Assembly: GCA_039619475.1 (NCBI GenBank)
Contig: CM077115.1
Location: 415,036,557-415,100,556, forward strand
Direction of reading: 5' to 3'
From: Icerya purchasi
Taxonomy: Eukaryota > Arthropoda > Insecta > Hemiptera > Monophlebidae
DNA: 64,000 nt
The notes below the pieces were generated by a model, which saw only the letters and a list, made by a program, of their open reading frames with translations, ran no database searches and was not told the DNA's origin. Numbering within the stretch: position 1 is the first letter of the stretch; every line of letters starts with the position of its first letter. A program made the position numbers and the translations under genes. Shown here piece after piece: positions 11,801 through 21,567 of the stretch.

Positions 11801-14800
11801 TTAAAAATGGCTCTTTTAAGATATACATAGTTTCACTGTATAAAAAAAGAAAAAAAGAAAAGAAAGTCTAACGGACTTTTTGGTTAAGATTCGAATTGAT
11901 TGCGGCCGTAAGTATTACTATTTCCGTTCTTTCACTTTTCTGTTCTAATTCATAAATTTAAAATTAATTACAAGATTAAAATATCAAGTTTGTTTAGACT
12001 TTGGTATGGGTAGGTGATATCCCGTAGATGAAGTAGATCTTAGTATTTTGCGTAGAAGGACGAGTGGTTTTGGTGTTTGTTTTACATGCGAAAATAATAA
12101 TGTTCACAAAAATTTTAAAACCGCTGAAAAAATGTATCCGGATCGCTAGAATATTTTACAATTTTAACATCATTATACACATTTCCACGGTGTATTTTTT
12201 AAATTCACTCGTTCCTCCTTATTTTACCGTTATTTTTTTAATTCCATCTTCTTATTTGTTGTTACGTAATACAAGCAAGATTTTGATTTTAGTTAGTTCA
12301 TTTATCGCCGTTACGTACACAGTTCGAGTTCGAATGAATTCACGTGGAAAACACCGGTAAACTAAAAGAAGTATTTTTTTTTTTTTTATTTCCCTTCACA
12401 TCTAGAACTGACTATATAGTCATTTACTAGATTTTAATGTTAATACGATCGTGAATTTTAAGATCTGCCCATCAGCTGATTCCGAATTTATTTATCGAAT
12501 AATCACGCTAGGTCAATAACGTTCCTTCTTTTCAACCTGTCGCAACTTGCTGGTCGTTGTAGTAAATTCGTTGCAAAAGCATTTTCATTTCAAGCTCGAC
12601 AAGTGATTTTTAGCCGCCAGCTTTATTTCTTCAGTAACATATTTCACTTGTAAATCTTGATGTAGTGTTTGGTTGAACAAATACCATGGTGTTCCTGATC
12701 ATTGAATCGTAGCACCTTATTTTGATAACGTTGTATTCCGTTCACATTATACTTTTGAAAGCGCATCCCTATAATTCAGCTACGTACAACCATATCGGTT
12801 TTAGTACCATGCGGTATAGTAATATTTTATTTGCAGTATGTAATTGGGAACGCGGTCCAAAAAACCAATGAAATTGTCTCGTTTTCAATGAACTAAAATG
12901 ATGGCAAAAATAAACTGCTGCGATTAATAAGGTCACTTACCAGTTTTTCTTTTTAAAAAAAATGTTGTTTATACATGCAAATGCAAGTGTACTAGGTAAT
13001 TAACAGCGAACATACAATTTTTAACAAATATGTACAAATTCACGTTTTCTTTACCGTTTGCGGTACATTTTCAAATTGTTTTCTGTAAAATTAAACTTAC
13101 AATTATTTAAAATGTTTACTACTACATAAATAAAAAGCATATTTCAACATCAACTACAAATAAGCACCCCAAACTAGTGATGTAATAATTCGAATTAAGA
13201 GAGCACTGCAATGACCACATTAATGCGATTAACAAAATATATTAGAATCGCACTGCTTCAGCGGAATCATTAATTAAGATTGAATTCAAAGTGCAAGCGA
13301 TATAATTATTTAAAATTTACATACATATTTCCAAACGTTCCCTTTTAACAGTTTCTACTACCCAATAATATAATAAGCAAAAAATCAAGTGTTGTACGAT
13401 TATCGTAAGAGGTAATTTTACAAATGTCGGCGATCGTAAAATATATATTGCTGATTATTTCACTTCTAGTTTTTTCGATTACCCTAAGGACACAAATAAA
13501 ATAAGTTATTGGCTAAAATATTGCATTTCCCTAGATTTTTTTCAAACGATTTTCATGATCTTTGATTTGTTGTATTTGTCTCCACCCCCGAATAACAGAA
13601 TCCGCAATTTAAAATAAAAATTTGGATAATTTTTTTTTTTCTATATAAAAAAACCAAAGTTTGGTGTGTTGCACCATTTATAACTCAAGCACGGCTGAAT
13701 CGATTTTCATAATCTTTGATTTGTAGTATTTGTCTCCATTCCGAATAGCAGAATAAGAAATTTAAAACTAACTTTATTAAGAAATTTCATTTTTTTTTGC
13801 TGCTTTTGGCCCCAAAAAGGGTTTACACAATTATTTAACCTTAATTTTTGGATTTTATAAAAGGGCTTCTGTGTTTTGTTTTATATTATGAATTTCGCTT
13901 TAAAAGGGTTACCTGGTGATGAGTTATGGATTTTTTAATGGTGATTTTTCGGGTCGTTCTAAATTCCATATTATGTATTCTAGGCAGGTACTTGCCGTCC
14001 AGGGTAATCGCTCAGCTTAAAGTTATAAATTGTCATAGGTAGAAGTTTTAATAATTTATGATCCATTCTGATAAGTCAAACTGTTTCCGAGCTATTGTAT
14101 GATTGAATAATTTTGTCGTTTGTGAACCATCTTATTTGGTTATACTGATTTTTGTTATTAAGGCAAATAATGCGTTGCTGCCACGCAAATTACATTCATT
14201 TTAATGTAATTAAAATACTTTTCATTTTGCTTTTTGTACATTTATGGAACTTAATTCATTTTGAGTATTAATTTTATCTTAATAAAATAATGAATTCTAT
14301 TCAGCTACTAAGTTACCACAACATTTACTTTCTAAGGCGGTACGAAGTTCGCCGGGTCAGTTAGTTTTATATAAATAAAACAGAATTTCGTAATTTATTT
14401 CGAGTAAAGTACATTTATTTTTCGCTTCAAATGATTTTTTCTTATTAAAAATATCGTTTTTGGCTATTTTTACATTTTTCCCGATTTGAAAAATTCCCGA
14501 CTTATTCCCGGTTGGATGGTCATACTGACACGCATACATATACACTTATTGAGCTTATACTTAGTTAAATATAACGATGATATAAAATCTTTACATACAA
14601 GAGTTAGCTCCAATAACCTCTTAAATGCCGGTAAGAAAGAATACAAAATGAATTAAAATATCGAAAATAAGGCAAAAAAGGTAAACGCAGTGAATATGAA
14701 AATTATAGGTCAGTTACCGTAGGCAATGTGATTGCAACAATATTAAAGAATATGTAGCAAATAATTTAACGAAGTATTTAGAAGAAAGTAGGGAAATTTA

Positions 14801-16815
14801 CAAAACACAATATGGTATTCAAAAGGAAAAATCTACATTAAAAGCAATTGGTGAGCTAACTGAAAGGTAATTTCGACGGGGAAAAGAAGGTGATATAACC
14901 TTTATAGATCTTACTAGAAACAATTAATCATAAAATACTCACAAACAAATTAGAACAAATAGAAATAACGAATAGTTTTAAAAAAATGGTTTAAAATTTA
15001 TTTAAATCAAAGGAAAACAAGTGTAAATGCGTTAATTGTACAAAGTAAAAATGAAATGAATGTAGGAGTACCGCAGTGTAGCAAACAGTATACATAAAGA
15101 ATTAAATTATAGTGATAAAGTCTCGATCACAAATGATAAAGCAATAATTCCAGCACATGCAACATACTAAAAAGGCAGAAACAAAAATAGATTTAATAGC
15201 AATAAGTAAATAGGCATAAGATAATCTAACAATAAGAATTAATATTAAAAGACTAAAGCAATGATATTACAAAAAAAAAAAGATAGATCGGATTCGTATT
15301 ATCCGAATATAATAATGCATTCAAATGAATGTGCACAGTCGATAGTGGAAAGAAATGAATGTGGAATGAAAGACTGTCAGAAGTTAGAAATAGTAACTCA
15401 GTATAAATATTTTTGAGAGTAATTATGGACCAATATTTATGACGGGACGTACATATGGAACATAGTGCAAAGGAAATTAGGACAATATTATAAAACATTA
15501 AAAATAAAGATTCGAGAATAGATATGAAATTCAGACGTGGCGAATGGCGAGAAAGTATACCGGGGGGGAAAATAAATAAACCGAAAATGAAATGCTTAAA
15601 ATTAATAGCAAATCATAAAGGAAAAACTGAAAGTAAAACAATTAAAAAAGAAGACGAAATGAGCATAAGAGGAATATACTACTTATCAATAAAGATATGG
15701 AAATACATAAGAACAGAAAATAAAAAATAACTGGAGGAAAAATAAAAACAGAATGTGAGCTGAGGAATAGATAAACGCACCAACTGCCGTTAGCCAGAAC
15801 GAAGATGGGGGATCAAATAAATATATTATACCTCAGATGTTAGATAAATTACTTAAGGAAATAACAGAAGAGGAAAAAATGGAGGAAAAAAAGAAAAATA
15901 AAGAAATGACTTCAGGAAAAAGGAAATGTAAAAAATAAACATAAAATAAGCGATAATGCACAAGAAAACAGCGATTAATAAACATAACAAAAAAATATAT
16001 GTAGATTACGAAATAAAATAAAATATATTCATTGAAAAATACAAAAATAAATAGAAGTATAATTATAAGATGATCTGTCGACAAACGTTTAACTTGACGA
16101 AAGAAATCAGTGTAATTAATTATAAATATATATTGCAAGAGAAAAAAATATACCTATATAAAAATTTAATCCATTTTTTAAACATATTTTCTAATTACCT
16201 GATATCATATATGATAGGATACTGAAACCACGGAATTCTAAAATGAAGGCCTTCAGCAAATACTTCCTTTTGTATACCACCAATTCTGCTAAATATAATA
16301 GCACGGTGACCACCTTCAACTAGTAAAATCCAAATTGAATTTACAATTAGTTACTCTATTTATTACACATACAACTGATATAGCAAGTTCATTTATTACT
16401 GTTTTTAAACTGGCAAAAAAATATAAAACTGATCAAACAAATAAGATTATCTTTAAAAATCACATAAAAAATCTGAGAAATCTTATTAAAAAATTTACAA
16501 TTAATCATATTCTATTACTTTTAAAAATTTGAACAGGCAAAAACCTAAAATTCAAGCAAATTAATAAAAATATACTAGAGATGACGGTAATTATCATTAA
16601 TCATGAATTTTACATAGGATCATTTAAAATTACAAAATTTCATTATTATAATTTACGTAACTAATAAAACTTAAAACTTTACCGGTGTACATCGATTTGC
16701 TAACTCCATAAGCTGCAATACCGGCTCCGGCTAAAAGTTTTAAACCTATACTTAAACCTTTAGGAGGTTTACTGAAACGACCGGCTAAATCGTTAAACGA
16801 GTTCTGTGAGGACAT
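2764..16815 (-). CDS. Phb2: Prohibitin-2, complete seven-exon gene
   Basis: The spliced reading frame joins 16815-16683, 16319-16199, 10975-10750, 10366-10241, 7117-7010, 6783-6706 and 2877-2764. That is 906 bp, 301 aa plus TGA, against about 299 aa for animal prohibitin-2. PHB2 and PHB1 form a ring scaffold in the mitochondrial inner membrane that stabilises respiratory-chain proteins, supports cristae and acts as an inner-membrane mitophagy receptor. Visible features are a short N-terminus (DLAGRF) and a hydrophobic anchor at residues ~20-38. The SPFH/PHB domain (~45-200) carries [25 protein letters not shown] and [10 protein letters not shown]. An Ala/Glu/Gln-rich coiled coil (~190-250) follows, then a basic end [10 protein letters not shown]-x-x-L motif (YTHL, 122-125) matches the position of the LC3-interacting motif of mammalian PHB2. 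An in-frame TAA at 16824-16822 precedes the ATG. All junctions preserve frame; intron 5 is AT-AC. No disabling change is seen. Confidence 0.97.
4500..4721. mobile_element. Solo end of a hAT-like element
   Basis: Read from the right, the stretch starts TAGAGATGGGCGATTCTAAC, the style of terminus common to hAT elements (TAGRGATGGGC...). Inside are subterminal repeats of the TCGACT/TCGATT kind. I find no matching left end, so this is a truncated or half element; its inner boundary is arbitrary. Confidence 0.35.
6076..6419. mobile_element. 344 bp hAT-like MITE, copy 1 of the CCGGTTTATT family
   Basis: The right end read inwards is CAGGCTGGCTACCCAACCGG and the left end TGATGGCCACTGAAAT, a decayed inverted pair. 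The flanks TTGCACGA (6068-6075) and TTACACGT (6420-6427) match at 6 of 8 positions and look like an old 8-bp TSD. Subterminal CCGGTTTATTTCCGG motifs and the internal ATGATTTTTTCTTATTAAAA block recur in copies at 14364-14530 and 38973-39311. It has no coding capacity. Confidence 0.7.
6706..6783 (-). CDS. Phb2: Phb2 exon 6 (residues 239-264)
   Basis: This 78 bp phase 0-0 exon follows the AC acceptor and ends at a normal GTACGT donor. It encodes [20 protein letters not shown], the invariant [13 protein letters not shown] block of prohibitin-2. Confidence 0.96.
6784..7009 (-). other. Phb2: AT-AC (U12-type) intron 5 of Phb2
   Basis: On the minus strand the intron begins ATATCCTTTTTG (7009 downward), matching the U12 donor consensus ATATCCTT at every position. 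It ends in AC (6785-6784). A branch-site match TCCTTAAC lies at 6803-6796, putting the branch A about 13 nt upstream of the exon, inside the narrow window typical of minor introns. There is no polypyrimidine tract before the acceptor, as expected for U12 introns. Removing exactly these 226 bp joins ...EAEAAKM to [11 protein letters not shown] in frame; no GT-AG alternative gives the conserved protein. Confidence 0.93.
7010..7117 (-). CDS. Phb2: Phb2 exon 5 (residues 203-238)
   Basis: This 108 bp exon of coiled-coil sequence ([31 protein letters not shown]) opens at an ordinary TTTAG acceptor. It ends after the Met238 codon directly at an ATATCCTT donor, with no GT available in frame. Confidence 0.95.
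8579..9179. mobile_element. Palindromic mariner-derived element
   Basis: It is flanked by TA dinucleotides (8577-8578 and 9180-9181). The ends begin CCAGGGACGATCACTAAGTA and CGAGGGAGGATCACTAAGTA. The two outer arms, about 183 bp each (8579-8762 and ~8998-9179), are inverted copies of the same sequence, including the 3' end of the mariner transposase gene ([10 protein letters not shown]) read inward from both sides. The centre holds a minus-strand piece of transposase. The 5' half of an ordinary mariner has therefore been replaced by an inverted copy of its 3' end. Confidence 0.88.
8626..8990 (-). pseudogene. Mariner transposase C-terminal remnant
   Basis: The minus strand encodes [13 protein letters not shown] and [12 protein letters not shown], the second and third catalytic motifs of a D34D mariner transposase. 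The second catalytic Asp of HDN is replaced by Glu, and 34 residues separate it from the Asp of SPCD. A frameshift in the GGGRSEEF region splits it from the terminal [18 protein letters not shown]. The N-terminal DNA-binding half is absent, so it cannot be functional. Confidence 0.88.
9535..9867 (+). mobile_element. 5'-truncated non-LTR retrotransposon 3' end (copy 1)
   Basis: An open stretch encodes CPLHPDD...[20 protein letters not shown], the zinc-binding/HVFFQC-SxERSALY tail seen after the RNase H domain in R1- and Jockey-related LINEs. It ends in a conserved 3' UTR (TGTTTCTGGGTAAAGGTCC, TTGACGAGC) and an A-rich tail. The same terminal sequence ends the copy at 42770-43859. The 5' boundary is approximate. 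Confidence 0.75.
10241..10366 (-). CDS. Phb2: Phb2 exon 4 (residues 161-202)
   Basis: This is a 126 bp phase 0-0 exon between TATAG and GTAAAT. It encodes the end of the PHB domain ([27 protein letters not shown]) and enters the coiled coil (TAAVEAKQ). Confidence 0.97.
10750..10975 (-). CDS. Phb2: Phb2 exon 3 (residues 85-160)
   Basis: The acceptor is CTACAG and the donor GTTAGT. It encodes the core of the SPFH domain, with [33 protein letters not shown] and [14 protein letters not shown]. It also encodes YTHL at 122-125, equivalent to the LC3-interacting YxxL of the mammalian protein. Confidence 0.97.
11257..11283 (+). repeat. (CA)n/(CG) microsatellite
   Basis: An interrupted CA repeat mixed with CGCG steps, in Phb2 intron 2. 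Confidence 0.8.
12520..12840 (-). pseudogene. Jockey-like LINE reverse transcriptase, C-terminal tail
   Basis: Read on the minus strand, pieces in shifting frames give [26 protein letters not shown], then (after a frameshift) [22 protein letters not shown] sequence and AAKNHLSSL. This is the LKPIWTYG-ELWG ... QNKVLR ... LHRDLxVxxVxEEI succession at the end of Jockey-clade ORF2. Several frameshifts and stops are present, and no 5' part remains. Confidence 0.7.
13540..14362 (+). mobile_element. Helitron-like non-autonomous element, 3' end
   Basis: It ends GGCGGTACGAAGTTCGCC-GGGTCAGTTAGT, matching the GACGAAGTTCGCxGGGTCAGCTAGT style of insect Helitron 3' ends (short hairpin followed by CTAGT, here TTAGT). 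Upstream, a ~150 bp unit with CGATTTTCATRATCTTTGAT and TTGTCTCCA occurs twice (about 13545 and 13695). No Rep/helicase coding is visible and the 5' end is not defined. Confidence 0.5.
14364..14530. mobile_element. Partial MITE, copy 2 of the CCGGTTTATT family
   Basis: It matches the right half of the 6076-6419 element, sharing ATAAAACAGAA, the ATGATTTTTTCTTATTAAAA block, ATCGTTTTTGGCTATTT and CGGTTGGATGGTCA at the end. The left half is missing and the break coincides with the Helitron-like terminus immediately to the left. Confidence 0.7.
14740..15780 (+). pseudogene. Degenerate non-LTR retrotransposon reverse transcriptase
   Basis: Fragments in shifting plus-strand frames follow LINE RT order. 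[34 protein letters not shown] and MNVGVPQ (the GVPQGS motif, here GVPQCS) are followed by a deletion where the FADDT box should be. Then come [25 protein letters not shown] and the [13 protein letters not shown] region of the thumb. There are many stops. The clade is uncertain (Jockey/CR1-like). Confidence 0.7.
16199..16319 (-). CDS. Phb2: Phb2 exon 2 (residues 45-85)
   Basis: It is bounded by acceptor ...CTAG and donor GTAATT. It carries the start of the PHB domain, including [12 protein letters not shown] and [17 protein letters not shown], all strongly conserved in prohibitin-2. The codon for Arg85 is split with exon 3. Confidence 0.95.
16683..16815 (-). CDS. Phb2: Phb2 exon 1 (residues 1-44)
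   Basis: It starts at the ATG and ends one base into codon 45, with donor GTAAAG. It encodes the N-terminal arm DLAGRF and the hydrophobic inner-membrane anchor ([18 protein letters not shown]). Confidence 0.95.
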
Positions 16816-16860
16816 TATAAATTATAATATATATATAATTAAAAATTAATAAAAATTAAA

Positions 16861-16866
16861 ATCGAT
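16861..16866 (-). promoter_or_regulatory. Possible DRE-like element upstream of Phb2
   Basis: TTATCGATT on the minus strand, 46 nt upstream of the ATG, contains ATCGAT and resembles the insect DREF site TATCGATA used by many housekeeping promoters. The match is short in AT-rich DNA, so this is only suggestive. Confidence 0.2.
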
Positions 16867-17774
16867 AACACTTCCTGAACAGCGGAGCTTTGTTCATAAG
16901 TATTGAGCAATTTATTACACGAGTGAAATATAGCCATAAATGAATATAGTGAGAATGTGAACTATGATATTCGACACTTTATCAAATTTTTTCAAATTTA
17001 TTTGTACAAAAAAAAATATTATTAGATACTCAAAAATCAAAAGATAAGTTCTTTTAAATAATTTTTTAACATATTTTTTATATACTCTTAAAATAGTGTT
17101 TCATGGAAAACCAATTTTAAATTATTTCCCGTTGTTTAAAATATTACTACAAAAATTGTTAGTTCTTTTATTTTTTTATTTAATATTAAAAAAGCGCAAT
17201 AATTTTGATATTATTTTAATTCTAAAAAAAACAAACGTATATATCTTATCTATATTTACAGGTCATTTCACTTAAAATATGCCAAGATCTATCAGCAACA
17301 TTGCCAATAATTGATTTATTTACATTGCATATTACTTTTGTCTAATTTTCATTTCACCTCTATTTTTTATAAAATATAAATTACGTAAATCATTAGTATA
17401 TACGCATGTTACAAGAAAAAATCATTCTATCATAAAAAACTAATAATAAGATTAATGAAATATTACGCATCTAAAATATTATTAGTTTAATTTCCCTTCT
17501 CTTTTTATAAAAACAACTTCACAAAAATAAGTGATTAAAAATATTAGGTTGGAGTTAAAATTTTTATAACGACCGATATATATCTTTTAATTTTAACATG
17601 GCTAACTAGACCAAAGGAAAGTTTCTATGTAAGTAAAATTACTTAAACAAAAAATTTTAAATTTTTACTAAAGTTTACTCCTAAAATTAAACAAATTTGT
17701 AGAGTAATATAAAATATAGAATCTAAATAAAAAAATATTGTAACCTAGTATTCCTGAATATCTGTTACATGTTT

Positions 17775-18065
17775 CAAGGGCGTCACCAGCCGATGACCGG
17801 AGGGGGGGGAGATGATAGAAAGAGGATATAAGTTATAGAAAAAATAAAATTTATAATTTGTAAAAGCTTAATATTTTATTAAACAAGAATAAAATCTTAA
17901 TTAAAACATAATTTTCGTGTGTTCCTGACAAATTGTTCCACTACTTTATTATAAAAGTAAAATTGTCCATGATTACGCTCCTATGAATACTCATCATAGC
18001 CAATTTATTAAAAATTTGCAAAGCTCCTGGGGGAGCTACGCCCCCCCCTCATGGTGACGCCCAAG
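17775..18065. mobile_element. 291 bp hAT-like MITE with G-tract termini
   Basis: The inverted ends are CAAGGGCGTCACCAGC and CTTGGGCGTCACCATG (right end reversed), each followed inside by a run of 7-8 G. The flanks ACATGTTT (17767-17774) and ACGTGTTT (18066-18073) match 7 of 8 and read as an 8-bp TSD, which with the C(A/T) start fits the hAT superfamily. It is non-coding. Confidence 0.75.
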
Positions 18066-18571
18066 ACGTGTTTAATAAGGTCTAACCAATATTATAGACT
18101 ATTACATACACTAGAACAAATTTCTGATTCACTATTTTAAGTTAATAAGGTCTTATCTAAGTGAAGGTTACCTTTAGGTGAAATAGGGAAATGAATCTAT
18201 TCAATTAATTCTTGATGTATCAGAAGGAAGTATTTATACACTTCTAACCCACTGGTAACAGAAGATTGCTGCAATAGATATTTTAACAAAGTATAGTCTA
18301 TCAAGCAAAAGAAGTCCGTTCGAATTTCGTTTGCCAAACGTGAGTATTACTCAAAGTAGTGTACTAGCATTAAGGCATGTATTAACGCTGGACACGTAAT
18401 TTAATATTTTCGAAAAAAATAATTTTGCCACCCTATCCTATTATTCATCTCCTTCTCAGGAACTATTAACTCATTTTCAATTTATCTCTGTACGTTCATC
18501 CGTTTTTTTTTCCGACTTATTTACATCTAGACGGCCCATGTGATGATAACATAGCGAATATTATATCCAGG

Positions 18572-18975
18572 CAAGGCCGTGTCTAGGGAGGGGGGTTAAA
18601 CCTCCTCCATGAGAACTGAAATGGTTATTATAAATAAACAAAAATCTGAAAAAATCAAAAATTTGAATAAATATTGATGATTTTTTAGGGTGCTCTAACC
18701 TACTTTTAAAAGAAAAAGAAAAAATATGCTCCATATTTTTAGGTACTTCATTAATATTTTATGCAAAATTTTTTATGAGTATAATTAATAACATACATAA
18801 TTTTTATTGATGTTTATAAGGGAATTCATTTATGTAAATTATTAATATATAAATCAAAATGATGGAAATTATTAATAGTACGAATATTAGTGAAAAATGT
18901 ATTGTTATTTATAAAATAAATATGTAAAGAAAATTTTCACCCCCCCCCCCCCTTAAAATCCTAAGCACGGGCCTG
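18572..18975. mobile_element. 404 bp hAT-like MITE
   Basis: The ends CAAGGCCGTGTCTAGG and CAGGCCCGTGCTTAGG (right end reversed) are inverted. Each is followed by a G run inside the element. TSDs are TATCCAGG (18564-18571) and TATACAGG (18976-18983), 7 of 8 identical. The interior is AT-rich and non-coding. Confidence 0.8.
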
Positions 18976-19559
18976 TATACAGGGATGAATCCAGTCGGGG
19001 GGGAATGCCCCCAGATCTCTAAAATGCCCCCCTCCCCCTAGAACTTAATACAAGCTGTTTAAAAATGCCGCAATTTAATAAGAAATAACATTTTTTTTAT
19101 TGGCTTTGTTTACAGTTATGTCAAAAGTTGCTGCCAAAACATTTTGAAATGACTCAGTCGTATATTTTTAAATTTCAAAATGACAATATTTATTTTTGAA
19201 GGAAAAATGAAACTTCATAAAATATCAATAAAAAGAAATGATTTTTTAAATTTTAATTTTGACGTTTGCTTTTATTGAAAATGTGTGAAATATGTAAAAT
19301 ACTGACGAGCTGAAAAAAATATTCGCTGCAGTTCGTATTTTTTGTCAGCGTAAACGGGAACTATCACGGTTCACGTCAATCCATTTATCATTAATATCAA
19401 TAAATTATTTAAACGTGTTTCTTTTCGGTTTTCATTTATTCTTTTTTTTTTAAAACGACATGATCTATAGACAACTTCATTTCGCGGTCTCTGTTGCTTT
19501 TTTCTTGTTTTTTATTTCCAAGAACAGTCCATTTAAAACAGTTGAAACATCACGGCATA

Positions 19560-20120
19560 TTCGTTTATTATAAAAAGATAATGAATCAGTTAGCTTTTCT
19601 CGATGTCCGCATCAAGCGCAATAGTTTGGGTGATGTTTTCACATCTGTACATCGAAAAGATACGCACACGGATAAATATTTGCATAAGACCTCTCATCAC
19701 TTGCCGAGCCAGAAGGTCGGTGTGTTTAAAACCCTTGTACATAGAGCACAGAAGGTGTCTTGCCGTGATAGTCTCCAAGAGGAGTTAAGACATCTTAAAG
19801 GTGTTATGGTCAAAAATGGGTATGACACGAATGAAGCAAGTAGGTATATCAGTAAGTTTAGTTGCAATAGTCATGTTAGTATTAATGAATCTGAACAGTT
19901 TTCTACTAGTGTTATGCTACCGTTCATCAAAGGAGTCACGAAAATGATTGGAAGGATTTTACGTAAAAACAATGTAAGACCAGTCTTCGGTACGTGTATG
20001 AAAATAAGGAACATGTTAGGAGGTCCAAAAGATAGTTTACCTCGGTTACACTGCGCCGGTGTATACAAAATACCTTGTTCGTGTGGATTAAGCTATATTG
20101 GACAAAAAGAATTCTATTAA
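19560..20120 (+). pseudogene. Penelope-like element, RT C-terminus and broken GIY-YIG domain
   Basis: An open frame carries the Penelope RT tail: LAFLDVRIKR, VHRKDTHTDKYLHKTSHHLP, SQKVGVFKTLVHRA, a leucine-rich stretch and LPFIKGVTKMIGRILRKNNV. It then enters the linked endonuclease at GVYKIPCSCGLSYIGQ (the GIY and YIG motifs). Two codons later the homology stops and a TAA follows at 20118-20120, so the catalytic remainder of the endonuclease is lost. The RT palm is also absent upstream. The frame stays open for about 185 codons, suggesting a fairly recent copy. Confidence 0.88.
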
Positions 20121-21567
20121 TTTTATTACTTATGAAACTGATTCAAAGATATGGGTAAGTACTTAATTTTAATAATTATTAAATATATTAAAGTTAATAC
20201 TTCTTTTAGATTAGAAATTTCTCTAACTTATCTAGACTGATCAAAAAAAGATTTTTGGTTGCTTATTTTATATGTTGCTTGATTAGTAATAAAGTGTTAA
20301 ACATTATTTTTAAATTGAATATTAACCTCAACATTTTCATTGTTTTGTTTCTTTTCTTCTTTTTTTTTTTTTTTTGGACAGGAATGTTAATCATTTTTTA
20401 TATTACATAATTGAATTACTATCATCTTGAACCATTCAATTCTTGGATAGTGAAAAAAATCATTCACTTGCTTATAATACTTTGCCAGTTCCAACAGATG
20501 GTGATTATGACCCCTGTCCTAAATAATTTTTCTTTTATTAAAACATCTATTACATTAATCATTAAAGGAATAACACGCATTATTATTTATATTGATATAA
20601 TTTTTGTACGAAATTTAAAAAAATATTTTTTTTATTTATGGCTCAAATTTTATAAAAAATAGGTAATAAACCGAAATATGTTTCAGTTTTTAATTCATAA
20701 AAAAATTTGTTCCAGAGAAATACTAATTCAGAAAAAGAAAAAGTTACAAAACGTTCAATTAAGAAATAATTCTTTGTTTCATAACTTTAATATGTATTTT
20801 ATTTTAAAAATACTACATATCTTTCTTTTACTATTCATTTAATTTCTGCTTTTAATAAGTTTTAAATTTAAGCCTAGAAACATGTTGATTCTCTTTTCTT
20901 CAGTTAATGACTGCCTCTCAAAATTCAAGGTTAAGATTGATATTAGAACAATACGTTGTGTATTTCCGTCATTGCTTACGAATTGGTACAGGCGGCAAAG
21001 CCCCACCCCCGTCCACTCAAAAAAAAAAATTAAAAAATGAAACCAGAAAATCAAAGTTACATTAATTTATAATAAAATTTGAATTCTTATAAAATATTTT
21101 TACTTTTAAAAAAGCCACGTAGCTTTTGCTATGAACTCTGAGGCATTTTTCATGTATAACATAATATACAACAATAAAGTTCTCTTTCTGTCAATATCAA
21201 AAAAATACCTTTGCAAATACAATCCTGTGTAATTTAAATTTCAGTCAAGAAGAAAAAAAAACTGAGCAGGAGATTAAAAACAGTTTTTATTAAAAAATGA
21301 AGCTTCGAAAAAAATGATTTTAATTATGTTAAATAACTTATAAATTTTTAATGTTTTCATGTATTTCACAAATTTTGCGTTTGGTAATAAATTAGAACGT
21401 AATTATGCCATGGGCATCCACAGAATTTTCCTTAACTCTTTGAGGGATATATGTTTTCATATTTTTGGTACTTCAAATGAGCAGAAAAACTTTAGATTTT
21501 TTTTTTATGTTTGCGCTATTTACAAGATATATTGTGAGGCATAGAGGTTGTATTGTTTATGATATAC

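Larger units (their letters stand above)
10976..16198 (-). other. Phb2: Phb2 intron 2 (5.2 kb)
   Basis: This intron collects a Jockey-like tail (minus), a Helitron-like 3' end, half a MITE and a plus-strand LINE reverse-transcriptase relic. All of these are independent, inactive insertions. Confidence 0.75.

Noticed and set aside
15833..16138. 101-residue hydrophobic minus-strand frame
   Set aside because: Low-complexity AT-rich complement in Phb2 intron 2; not homologous to anything I recognise.
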